Part shown: piece after piece, positions 33,837-45,600 of the stretch | Layout of the letters: every line of letters begins with the position of its first letter | How positions within the stretch are numbered: the first letter of the stretch is position 1 | Origin: Circinella minor | Taxonomy: Eukaryota; Mucoromycota; Mucoromycetes; Mucorales; Lichtheimiaceae | DNA: 64,000 nt | Direction: 5' to 3' | Assembly (NCBI GenBank): GCA_016758965.1 | Contig: JAEPRB010000105.1 | Span: 62,001-126,000, forward strand | The notes under the pieces: model-generated | What the model was told of the DNA's origin: nothing | What the model saw: only the letters and a program-made list of their open reading frames with translations | The model's database searches: none | Position numbers and translations under genes: made by a program

Positions 33837-35473
33837 TTATTTTTTCAATGATCTCATTGTATTTGCAATTCTTTTCATTGTACCCTGTTCCTTGGATTTT
33901 ATCCTACTTGCTTTTTGTACTGTACTTTGTGGAATAATATCATAATCTGGTGCAACAGCTTGTGGAATATTAACATGAATTCTTTGTCTTTCTTCTGGAG
34001 TTGCATTTCTATTATCTTCTGGTCTATATCGTTTACGTCTTGACATACTAGAATAAAAAAAAAAGTTTATTTTTAATAACTTTTTAATAAAAAAAGAAAA
34101 ATAGTAATATATAACTTACACTTCATCACGATTATAATGTTGTGTTTCATGCCTTCGTTCACGATAATTATCACTACGTTTAATAACCAATCGACTCCAT
34201 TTTGCTACAAGTTGTTCAGCTTTTCTTCTAATTCTTGATTCAACTCTTGGTGATTTTTGATAAAAATATACAATTTTACCAACACCACTTTCTCTTAAAT
34301 GACCACTACTCATGGATAACTAATATATATATATATATATATAAGTATATTAGTTGAAATGAATTATATTTCATTATTTTTAAAAACTTACAGTATTCAA
34401 AATATCTAACATTGAATTTTGAATATCTAAACTTGGAAGCGAACGATCTGGTAAAGGTTCTAACCATAATCTAATACCATCAAGTAATTGATTATCCAAG
34501 ATACTATCTTGTGCAGCATCTCTATAATATTTTTTTTAGTAAAACTTTCATATAATAAATTTAAAAAAAAAAAAAAGACTTACAAAGTTAATAATGCATT
34601 CGCTTCTTGAAGTAATTTCAGTTTAGCAATAGCAGGTTTTCTTTCACTATTCGATTGATTATCTTGTTCTGCAGCTACTCTCATTTTTTCACGTAAAGCA
34701 GATAATTCATCATCCATGGCACGTTCTAAATCTTCTTCATCTGCTTTCTTTCTTTTTCTTTTTCCACTTGACATTGCTTTTTCAGCATATTTATCAAAAA
34801 CATCCAATAAAGCTATAAAAATAATAATGTCAGTATTTTTTTTTTCATTTATATATTATTATTCTATTTTTACTCACCTTGTCCAGGATCTAATTCACCA
34901 GGTGTTTGTTGTGAATCTTGACTTTGTTCAGGATGTTCACCATCTAAACCTTGACGTTTCGATCGTAATTCTTCACGCATTCTTGTTAATTCTGGATCGT
35001 CTTCTTCTGTTGAATCACGATTTGCTCTTTTAAATGAAGGAAGTCGTGGTCTTTTTGTTATCGTTTCTTCTTCTTCTTCTTCTTCTTCTTCTTCGTCATA
35101 ATCGTCCTCTTCTCTTCTTTGTTCATGTTCTTCAGTTTGAGTAGGTTCTTCCGTTGTTGCCTTTTCAACTTCATCGGCTGAACCTAATAATAAATAAAGT
35201 GTTAAAAAAAAGAATTTCTATACAACTCAACAGAAGTTGACAATAATAATAATAATAATAAAAGATTTTAAACCTTGATCGCCTTCGAAATCGGATAACT
35301 CTAAATCATCCCCAATCTCACCACCAAATAATTCTTCGTTACCAAGTGCCTAAATATATTGTATAAAAACAATATAAGTTTATGTTATCATTTAACTTGT
35401 TGCATTAAATGCATAAATTGTATTTAGTGTCAATTTGTTATTTTTCTTTTTCTTTTACCAATTCTTGTGACAT
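33837..35473 (-). CDS. IWS1: Transcription elongation factor Iws1/Spn1
   Basis: Nuclear protein that binds Spt6 and elongating RNA polymerase II. Seven exons: 35473-35459, 35349-35274, 35183-34878, 34812-34584, 34521-34392, 34319-34120 and 34047-33837; phases close, about 388 residues. The N-terminal half is acidic and disordered, with a Glu run (GAA repeat, about 35063-35094). The conserved core is a TFIIS N-terminal-like helical domain: LLDGIRLWLEPLPDRSLPSL, LDILNTLSMSSGHLRESGVG, IVYFYQKSPRVESRIRRKAE and LVAKWSRLVIKRSDNYRER. A basic tail ends in KRIANTMRSLKK. The donor of exon 2 reads GTTTAA, a weak site, but the reading frame across it is unambiguous. Confidence 0.92.
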
Positions 35474-38286
35474 GTTGGGAGATAATAAAAAGAGAGACGA
35501 AGTTGTAAAAAAAAAAAAAAAAAAAATCCAAAGTAGTGTTGTTCAATGTGCTGCTTTGTCCGCTGTGACTTTAGTGAAACATGAATTTTTTCTTTTTTTT
35601 TTTGCATGGCGACCATTTCTAATATGTATTTACTATGATGATTTATTTAAGGTCTCCGTTAAAACACACTATCAGGTCTAACATATTTTGTTCGGGACAG
35701 ATTACAAAAAGCATATATAAAAGAAGAAGAAAAAAACACCTTCTTGTTGTTGACACAGGAAGTACTGTGCGTTTGAGAATTTAAGATTCTATTGATATAA
35801 AAGTTTATTTGACCAATATAATTTCAAGATAAACATTGTAAATCATAGGTGATCACTATAGATGGATAGCTAATGATAAAATTGTTAGAGATCAACGCAA
35901 AAAGCCTGAACCGATGGTCATCGATTCATTTTCTGAATAGAAAGAGAAACTGGAATAATATTATCGCTTCCTCACTTATATCTTGATCCAAAAAAACGTT
36001 GTTAAGATCAAGCAACGAACAAAATGAGATACCTCCCCCATAGCTAAAGTACTTTTTATCCCACTTCTTTGTTAACATATTTGTTCACTTAAAGAGACAT
36101 ATTCATAGTAATTTTTGATATCCAAATTTAGTCTATAGATAAAATCTATAGGATGATTTGGGAAGTGGCGGATAACATTGAATGATTTAGGTAACCACAA
36201 AGAATAGTTCATTCGTTGTTACTTTGAACAACAAGCTTTTCTCTAAGCAATCAAATTAATTGCACTATTTTGTAACACAATACATCATAGCTGATTACAA
36301 AGTTAGTAAAGAAAAGTGGACTTTTTAAAGAACCATCACTAAGATAATATCATTGAAACCTTTTTTTTTTTTGTTACTGTTACATCATTATTATTGATCA
36401 TTAATGTTATTTTGTCTATAAATTTAAAGCACTAATATTAGTGTCGTTATTATGATTTTAAAGCATCGTTTTTTTTAATGGTGATTAAAGCATTAACACA
36501 TTATTTGATATATCACACGTTCTTGCCTATAATTAGTTTCATATTATTTCTGGTTTTATCACTCATTTATAGTATCTTTCTTTTTTTAATTGCTGCATAT
36601 ATTAGCCACTGACACGAAATTCAATAATGCTTATATATTGGCCTACATATTACCAATAAGTGTTGTGGATCTCATAAAGCATTTTCTATATAGTATACTA
36701 TGATACAATATAACCAGATCAGTAGTTCCATTTTATGATACTAGTTCATATTTTAAGGCTGCAATAATATCAATTAATTCTACGATGATAGTCATATCAT
36801 AATTTGATGAATTGCATGCTTAATGTGGAGGAAGATGGTTTTTTTCACTTTCACCCACAGTAGTATTGAATTCTGACATTTCCATATCATTACGTACGTT
36901 TAGGAACATTCTGTTTTTTACAATGACATCATACTAAACAACAAGGAAGCAAGATTAATTAATCCAAAAATAAGCGTGAATAAACTTTTTTTTACATTTT
37001 ATTGAGATGTCTCTTTGACATATCCCATTTTATTTGTTATAAAATATGTATACTTAGTATATACAGTATCATACAGATGAAACGTGTCAATTTTTTTTTC
37101 AGAACTGCGTAATTACGTACTTATAAATATGTAGGGGAATATGAAATAATGTATAATACAAATGATTTGTAATAGTATTCACACAAAGATACATATAGAT
37201 AGTATAATATAATACGTTTTAAACTCGATTATTTTATTTAACGTCTCAAATTATGTACGGCGTCGTTGACAGACATACATATTTGCTCGAGATGAGGTAG
37301 TAGTGAAAGTAGAGGAAATGAAAACCCTCTCCGAGTATATAGGGAAAATGTTAAGAGATTGAGGAGAAGTTGCCCAGAAAAAAATAAAGATCAAACTGTT
37401 TTTTTTTCTGTTAGAAAATCGGGGGGGGGGGCTCTGTTGAGATTGTGAGTCGAGAGAACTAAATTACATTGGATGTATATAGTCACTAGGTTTGTGAAGA
37501 GAGAGTAGGAGAAACAAAAATACAAGGAAATAAAAGAAGAAAAAATAGGAAGGCGAAGGTGTATAAATATATTAAAATAATATTCTGAGAAGACTAATAT
37601 TTCGTTACTCGGCGTCCGATGGGGGAAGAGGAGTACATCATCCATTTGATGAGTCCTGTACCTGTGTTTGAATCCTAATGATAAAGTTTTATCAGAGTAA
37701 AAAGGTGCGTATATATATTAACATGTCAAGTACTAAAACGATATATTTGGTGGTAAAGAGTATAAAGAAAATCAATTACCCTTATTCTTTTGAAACTTTA
37801 GGTCGTTTTCGAAGATTATATGCTGTTGTTGATATGTACGTACGGTAGGGGAGGAGACTATGTGGGAAGAATACGATTTGCTTTATCGCTTCCCGCATAA
37901 CTTGAAATTTGTTCCTTAATAAGATTTGGAACTGAAAAAAAAACATTACTACTACTAGAATTCAAATCGTTGCTTCTCTTTTCTACTCTCATTCTATCAT
38001 AAAGTTTTTTTTTTTATAATCTTATTTATTTGTATAAAAGAATGACTGCAAAATGTTTTTTTTAGCAAGCTAATCTGTTTTTTTCAGCTTACACGCCACA
38101 ACTTTTGATCCCCCCCTCCCAATTCTCGGTCCTAGATCTTTTTAGGCACACATTTCAAGCTATGCTCGCTTCCCTGTTTCTTTCTCCCTTCAAAGCAGTC
38201 TTCCATACAATGTTCTAAAAAAAAATTTTCAAAAAAAAAAGAAAACAAAAACAGTTGATATATAATTCTTAATTCATTCGTCCGTT
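35474..38286. other. Gene-poor stretch
   Basis: About 2.8 kb of AT-rich sequence with homopolymer runs (A19 near 35509, a G10 run at 37421) and frequent stops in all frames. I see no exon chain, RNA gene or clear repeat. Confidence 0.5.
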
Positions 38287-39999
38287 TTATATCGAAAATA
38301 AAAATCTTCTTACTTTTAGTTGAATCAAATTTTGCAAGATGGAAGGGAGTAAAGTCATACCTTCAATATTTCGGAAAATTGAGATGTTTGATAATACGAT
38401 TAAAATGTATATTTGAGGATGCTTGAGATAAAGTTTGTAAGTTGACATTTGATACCCTTTTACCAAAATACCGGCCACTACAGGATCTTGTACCCCAGAT
38501 TTTTTTGATCAATTCGTTTAACACATATCGGGTCGACTTTTGCATACCAACTTTTCACATCTCTCGACCCAATTTCACAAGTTCGGACGGATTTACTGAT
38601 GTTTGTACTGTTAGTATTTACGGATGGCTTTATTTCAGACCCACCAATATTGTATTGTCTACTACTTTGGGTGACCAATTACAACAGGGTGTTGTGCCTT
38701 GAAAAAATCTGTTTACCGTCTAAAAACCAACGCATGGTCTTTTGAAAAAAAAAAAAAATTAACAAAAAGAGGTAGTCCCCACTGTTAATGGCTGCTGCTC
38801 CAAAATATTTTTGACACCGTATTCAGAAAGTAGCCAATGAGAGAAGAAATCTCTTTGAAGAACTTTGAGATTTCCTTGCTGCTAAAAAAAGAGATTTTGT
38901 TAAATAAAATAATGTATGTTTTAGTAAGGAATACTCATATCATGACTTTTTATATATATATATATATATTTATATAAATGCATGTTGAGTATCTATATAA
39001 ACTTATAACAATATATTTTTAAAGATAAACTACCTTTAGACATAAAAAATATATATATATATATGAATATTTGTAAAAATTCATGCATTTTATACCGATT
39101 TTTGAAAAGTGCGACTATTCTTACACCGACTCATGAGAATTGCTCCTCACAAATATTTAAAAAATTGAGATTTGATCCATCTCGGTCTTCGTGTCTTACC
39201 AAGCTGACTAGTTGCCCCAAGTTTTTACACACAGTTTATAAATTTTTATTGTTGTTAGAATCATTCACATTTTTGCTTTATATTATGATAACCTACCATT
39301 GAAATCGTAATAGTGGCTCAGACTGAAAAATTGATTCCAGTAAGACACCAACTATCTCGTGTGTATAAGTATCTTCTAATGATACATCCATGATAGCGTT
39401 ATTTGTAAAATTCACTCCTCTAATTGTACGCCTTGTTAGCATACTAAAATTGATTATTTACATTATGTTATATATGCGTATATGTTTACATATAATATGG
39501 TACCAATTTACAATCTATGCAAAATATTTACCGCAACCAACTCATGTTTTATCCTTAGCTGTTGCTGCCAAGACGAGGAAAGAGCCAGTGATGTTTTGGA
39601 TACGTACGAATATAGTCCGCTTGACTCTCTTGAGAAACTTGATCTTCCCAGTTTCTTGACGAGTTTGACTAGTTTTTCAAGCAAATTACTGCTGCATCTC
39701 CTAGTTTTCCACCGCGTTATTTCAAGGCTCCAAGTTCATTTTTGATATTTCTTAAAATAACACGTCCGTTTTCATTAGGATTTTTGTTTTTATACGTAGT
39801 ACTGGAATGCATTAGCAAAGAATCAGTTCTTTGGGTTTGTCTCTCTTTAAAATATGACATGGATCTAGGAGTAATGAAAAAAAAAATGAATTGTGCTGCA
39901 GAATTTGTATGCACTACGAGACTTACCGGCATTTAAAGCGAATCCTTCTTCCAAACGACGGCAGGTACTAAAAGTCGCGCCATCCTGCGGTTGTGCCAT
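38287..39999 (-). pseudogene. Decayed minus-strand gene of unknown family
   Basis: A set of coding-like minus-strand blocks lies in order. It begins at 39999 with MAQPQDGATFSTCRRLEEGF, is frameshifted at a T-run near 39880, and continues with SMSYFKERQTQRTDSLLMHS, a stop after NIKNELGALK, then GGKLGDAAVICLKN. Further blocks are ADYIRTYPKHHWLFPRLG (another stop), NNAIMDVSLEDTYTHEIVGV then ESIFQSEPLLRF, and near 38490-38287 DPVVAGILVKGYQMSTYKLY ending in RRFLFSI. Stops and frame changes make a working gene unlikely. Its relatives may be the large lineage-specific hypothetical families of Mucoromycota, but I cannot name one. Confidence 0.4.
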
Positions 40000-41414
40000 T
40001 CCCGCATGACTGTATTTATTTTATTCCGCTTTGTGTGGTCGTGCGATTTACTACCCTGCACCATTTTTACCAAAGTAATACTTTTGGTTAATGGAAGTAC
40101 CATAAATAACACACACACACACACGCACAATATATATGTTACCTTATACATTGTTACGATTCCAAATATGATTTAGGAAACAGTTTTTCTCTCTTTTTTT
40201 TTAAAAAAAAAAATAGTTATCGTGTCTATTTTCTGGTTTTTAACTACTAATATTTATAATCCAATTTTTGCATTATTTACATATAAACCCTGTTATAATT
40301 CCGCGTACTCTATTAGATGTAATATATAAATGTACGATATTTTTATTTTTAAATTGTCATGTGCTTTTAGTAAGTAGATTAAGTTAATTCATTATCATTA
40401 TACTACTGAACCCAAAACAAAAAACAAATAAGCGCTGTTTTTTCAACGTCATTATATGTTAGAAAATATTATTTATCCAAACGAAGCTTCATTATTACGT
40501 AGTTTCCTGAAAAATTAGAATAACATCAGCTGTATACAATTATAATAATTATCATTTTATCAAGTACGTAGTTATTGGAAATGTATTATCATTTATTTTC
40601 GTTTTAAAATTTACAGTGAATATCTTAAAATTATATTGGACAATAAAACTTTATATTGATGGAACCAAAAAATAGATGACGGTAATCTTTATAAAAAAAA
40701 TGATGGATTAAATCCCCCAAACGCAAAATATTTGAGGTGATGCGTACTCTGTAAAAATATGTTGTACTTTACAGTTATATGACACAATAGTGTTGTTATT
40801 CTAATGTAATACATTTTTCTTATTTCTGATAGGATACGTTATTTTCATTGTTCCCATTTTATTTATACAACACTGCATATATATATATATATATAATTTA
40901 CATATAATGAAAAGAAACGTTTTATATTAAAATAACTACTCCTTTTTCTCTTCAAGTGTTATTGTCTCCTTCTTTATATATACATATTATAACGAAAAAA
41001 AAAATATAAAACTACTAAAAATAGTATATTAATAATATTTTAGTTTGCTAAATATAAGTTATATTCTTATTGTTGTTATAATAATTACTTTATATATTAA
41101 AGAAAAATAGTTGGTCAATTAAAACGAATACATGAAAGAAAAAAAAACAAAGAAACACCTGCATAAATATTACAATTTATATGTATTATTACGTATTAAT
41201 AACAAAATATCATATGTATCAAATATATAACAAAACACAACGTAATTAAATTAAAAATGTTTTTATAGATACAAAGAAATTATATAGGTATAATACGTAA
41301 TTGTTTCAACAAAAGGAAGGAAAAAAAAAAGATATATAAATATATGACATTTCCTTTATCTTTTTATCATTATCATTATTATTTACATATTTTTATCTTA
41401 TCATACGTACTACA

Positions 41415-41454
<40 letters not shown>
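40000..41454. other. Gene-poor stretch and promoter of the crotonase-fold gene
   Basis: Strongly AT-rich with an AC run (about 40112-40124) and AT microsatellites. It ends in an ATT repeat that abuts the next start codon. No gene seen. Confidence 0.5.
41415..41454 (+). repeat. ATT trinucleotide repeat touching the start codon
   Basis: About 13 TAT/ATT units end directly at the ATG at 41455. In one frame they extend the ORF upstream as an Ile run, but the conserved protein starts after the repeat, so it is probably 5' UTR. Confidence 0.85.
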
Positions 41455-41456
<2 letters not shown>

Positions 41457-42336
41457 GGAATCATCTATTTTGACTCTTGATCAACAAGAAAATTTAGTTA
41501 CTACAAATACTAGTACTATTGCAAATCAAGATATACTTTTATCAATCAAGAACAATGTTGCAACGATTACATTCAATCGTCCTAAACGTGGTAATGCTAT
41601 GACTGTTCAAATGGTCGAATTTATACTTGAAACACTTCCAGAACTTGCAAGTGATCCTAATGTACGTGCTTTGGTTCTCACTGGTAACGGTAAAAATTTC
41701 AGTACTGGCATGGATATGGATATGCAAGGTGTTCAATTTCCAGATTTTGTGGAACGTATGCGACATTATTTTGATTTGGGTCAACGATTACTTGAAGCTG
41801 TGAATACTTTTCCAAAACCTGTTATTGCACGTATTAATGGACCTTGTCTTGGATTGGCTTTTGGTCTTGTATTTACATCCGATATTCGTGTTGCTTCTGA
41901 TACTACTTATTTTAAATTACCTGAAGTCAAAGAAGGTCTTATTCTTGTTCTTAGTTCTCCTTATATTTTTACTGAATTAACTAAACTTCAAGCAAAAGAA
42001 TATGCATTGACAGGTCGTGCTATTACTGCTACTGAAGCAGAAGGTGTATTTTTAAATGCTGTAACCAAGCCTTCATTATTGGATAAAAAGATAAATTATT
42101 ATCTTTCAATGTTAATGGATTCAGCCCCTGAAGCAATGACCAAGACAAAAATGTTAATTGATATGATTTCAAGTGGTGGTGATTTTGAACAATTTTCTCG
42201 TATTATGGAAGTTACCAATGATGCTGCAGAAGGCATGTTTTCATCTGAAGAAGCTATTTATGGTGTTCATTCTGTATTTATGCATAAGAAAAAGCCAGAT
42301 TGGAATGAATATCTAAACTTTAAATCAAAATTATAA
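41455..42336 (+). CDS. Peroxisomal enoyl-CoA hydratase/isomerase family protein (ECI-like)
   Basis: Crotonase-fold enzyme of 293 residues, probably a delta3,delta2-enoyl-CoA isomerase or relative acting in fatty-acid beta-oxidation. Motifs: ITFNRPKRGNAMTVQMVEF; the first oxyanion-hole segment GNGKNFSTGMDMDM; the second, INGPCLGLAFGLVFTSDIRV; then FKLPEVKEGLILVLSSPYIF and YALTGRAITATEAE. The protein ends in SKL, a textbook type 1 peroxisomal targeting signal. The region where hydratases have the second catalytic Glu reads EGLILVLSS, so a simple hydratase is less likely than an isomerase. Unlike almost all its neighbours the gene has no intron. An in-frame start at 41344 (TM-like Ile run from the ATT repeat) was rejected; family similarity begins with ILLSIKNNVATITFNRP. 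Confidence 0.88.
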
Positions 42337-42634
42337 TTTTTTTTATTATGTACCTATTATTATTATATACTACAATTTTATTAGAATTTTCTTTTTTTTC
42401 TATAATCAATACTTAGAACTACAAATCTTATAGACTTTTTCTAAACCCCCCCCTCCCTTTTTTTTTTTTTTTACCAATACGTAACTAATACATAATTAAT
42501 AAATAGTTCTAAATTTAATTAATAATTATTGTTTATTTATTATTATTATATACAATTTGATAATGCTGTGTGTATTTGTGTGATGATGTTTTTCTTTATA
42601 CAAGGGGGGGGGAGGGTTAAATTCATTCAATACA

Positions 42635-45600
42635 TTATTGATTAAATAATATCTGATTTACGCGTTCTTTCATAGTTTGAATTTCTTGTGAATTACTAAT
42701 ATTAGAATAATATGAAGTCATTTATAAGCATATAAGAATAATCTATAAACAAAATAAACAAACATTATTATACTTACTTTTGTATCCATTGACGTACATG
42801 AAGAATTGCTTGTTGCATATAAGATGGTGTTTTTTGTTTAATGAATATTTCAGAATGATCATTTGCTCGTAAGTGATGAATAGTATATTTTGGATCATGT
42901 GCTTCATAAATTAAATTTGTAAAACCAATAACCTTTTGATTGTTTTTTTTTTTTTTTTTTTAGAAAATATAATCAATAACTGTTTAGAGATAAAAAAAGA
43001 AAAGGCAAAAGATTTACCTGTCCTTCCAATCCATTCACAGGACGATGAGGTAATTTTAATTTAACTTGACATAAACCTCCACTTGGATCTACTACTAATA
43101 ATGTTTGATACCATAAGGTCCTGCCTTCTTGGGTATGTACTTCTTTATCTGAGCATGTAAAATCTAATTTATTTATTTATTAATTGATTAGTTCTTTTTT
43201 TTTTTTTTTGCTTTGATTTCCATAATCATCACAAAAGATAAAAGATAACTTACGTAAAACCAATACAGCAATATCAATTTCAGAACCTTTTTCAAGTGTA
43301 TCTAATGAACCAGTTGTAGTGATGAAACGGGGTATATAAAGTGTAGATTTCAATTTCTCTTCATCAACATGAGATACATTTTCCCATCGTGTTTTATGTG
43401 TCGTTTTTAAATATAATATCGATGTTGACTTATTATTATTGCTTTTGTCTAATAATGTATACGGCATTGTAAAAAATATTCGATATCTACTCCCTTCATG
43501 AATATCCATATGATTCAATTCATTAGCATTTAATAATAAAAGACTAGCCATTTTTTGTTGAATATTCTTTCCAGAAACTGGTGGAGAATGATAATCACAT
43601 AATTGCATTTTAAAATGGGCCGAAACAATTCGATCTTCTAATTTTAATGGTGAAGTAAATGAAGTAGATGACGAAGAAGACGAGAACGAATTATCATCAC
43701 CAATAAAAGATTTTTCACGACGTTGTAGATTGTTCATTCGCATACCACCATGTTCATGAAATCGTGGTGCCCAACCAGATTGTTCTTCGTCTATCATGGA
43801 TTGATGCATTTCAGTTCCCATACGTTTTCGTATTTCTTCTTCTTCTCGTGCTGTTCGTTTTATCTTCTTTTTACTACCAGGTAAAGTTTCAGTATACATT
43901 AAAGGATATTTACGACATACAATCACATCTAATGCTGTCACTAATCCACCATTCTCATATATAGTTGATAAAGATCGAAAAACAAGTCGATGTTGTTGAT
44001 ATCCTAATTTTGTATCCCAAGATGCTATTCGAGAAGCATTAGTTGTTATTGATAAATAAGTATCATTTGATGATGTACTTAATGGTGATCGTGGTTGTGA
44101 ATCTCCACTCATCTATAAAATATAATATTAAATGAGAAAAAAAAGTGTTTAAAGACAAAAGGGGGGGGGTTATTTCATACCTGAGCTCCGCAAATTGATA
44201 ATTTAGATCCAATTGTCAATTTACCATTCTCAATTGCTCTTTCCATTCTTGGATCTATTACTGCATTAATTTGATACCAGCCATCTGTCAAAATTAACTC
44301 ATATTTTCGAGTACCTAATCAAATATGTATTATTTATAGAGTTTATTAGTTAGAAATATATATATATATAAAAGAAAGATTATATAATTTACCTTGAGAG
44401 ATATCTTGATTATTATGATCTACTTTTTTGATTCCTGCAATAACAAGAACCATATGTTTGGCAGGTGTATCATCATGTTCATAAATTCGTTTTAATACAG
44501 GTCGATGTCCAAGATTAACTTCACGTTCATATCTAAATAATACATATTTACAATTATTTAATTTTAAATTCAAAAACTGGTTACTCTCTTTCTGTGTGTT
44601 ACCTATATAAAAGTTGTTCTACAACTTTATCCAAACACCACCATTCTTTAAATTTTGTTGGATAAGATCGAATCATACATGCAATTTTCCATAATATCCA
44701 ACGATAATGATTTTCTACCCACATCATGGATATAAATTGTTCAGAAGCACCTGCTTTAAGCATTGCTTCACGAGCATCCTTTGGTCCCCGTCCAGAAAAT
44801 TGTACATCAATGGCATTATTAGCTGTTAATTGAAGTATCTCATCATCACTATAAAAATAAAAATAAAATAATACATTCTATTTATATAACTTTTCTTTTT
44901 TTTTTGTGTCCTTTCCATTTTTCTTCTCTAGTCAACATAAACATAATACATTTTTTTTATTAGTCTTGACTTTAATTCTTTAGTAACTTACATTTTCATA
45001 TCTTTCAAATCCATCATACTAAATTGTAGAGGTTTTCCTAATTCTGATAATGAATAACGGGTGGAATTGGCTATTATACATAGGCATTATCAAAATTAAA
45101 AAAAAAAAAAGAAAAGAAATCATAAATAACTTTTGTAATTGTTTGAGGTAATTAGTAATAATATGACTTACCTTTCATTGAAAATACGGTTTTCCCTTTA
45201 CAACGAACTGATGCAGATGATAATTTACCAGAAGCAGCAGCTTTGGTAAGTTCAATATTTGATTGTATCACAGGTGATTTAAATGGTTTCATTTTCAACA
45301 TGGTTGCTTGAGGTCGTCTTTTTAATCTTTTTCGTGGATGTGGAGGAAGAGGAGGTAATCTTTCTGGAGATTTTTGTATAGGTTTAGGTGAAGAAATAGG
45401 TGATGGTGATAAGGAAGATGTTGGTATATTTTCCAATGGAAGAGAATGGGTTTCTCGTAATGGGGATTGTTGTGATTGTCGAAAAGAATCTTCACGTAAT
45501 GGGGATAATGAAAAATCTGCTGTTTGTCGTAATGGGGATTGTTGAAAAGAGTCTTCACGTAATGGTGAAGAAGATTGTGATTGACGTTGAGATGAAGACG

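Noticed and set aside
35474..38286. Hidden exon chain or RNA gene in the 2.8-kb empty stretch
   Set aside because: Short ORFs exist but none shows conserved motifs or phase-compatible splice sites; no tRNA or rRNA signature seen.
41344..41454. Upstream in-frame start that would add an Ile-rich hydrophobic leader to the crotonase-fold enzyme
   Set aside because: The leader is encoded mainly by the ATT microsatellite, and a hydrophobic N-terminus would conflict with the C-terminal SKL signal; the ATG at 41455 was preferred.
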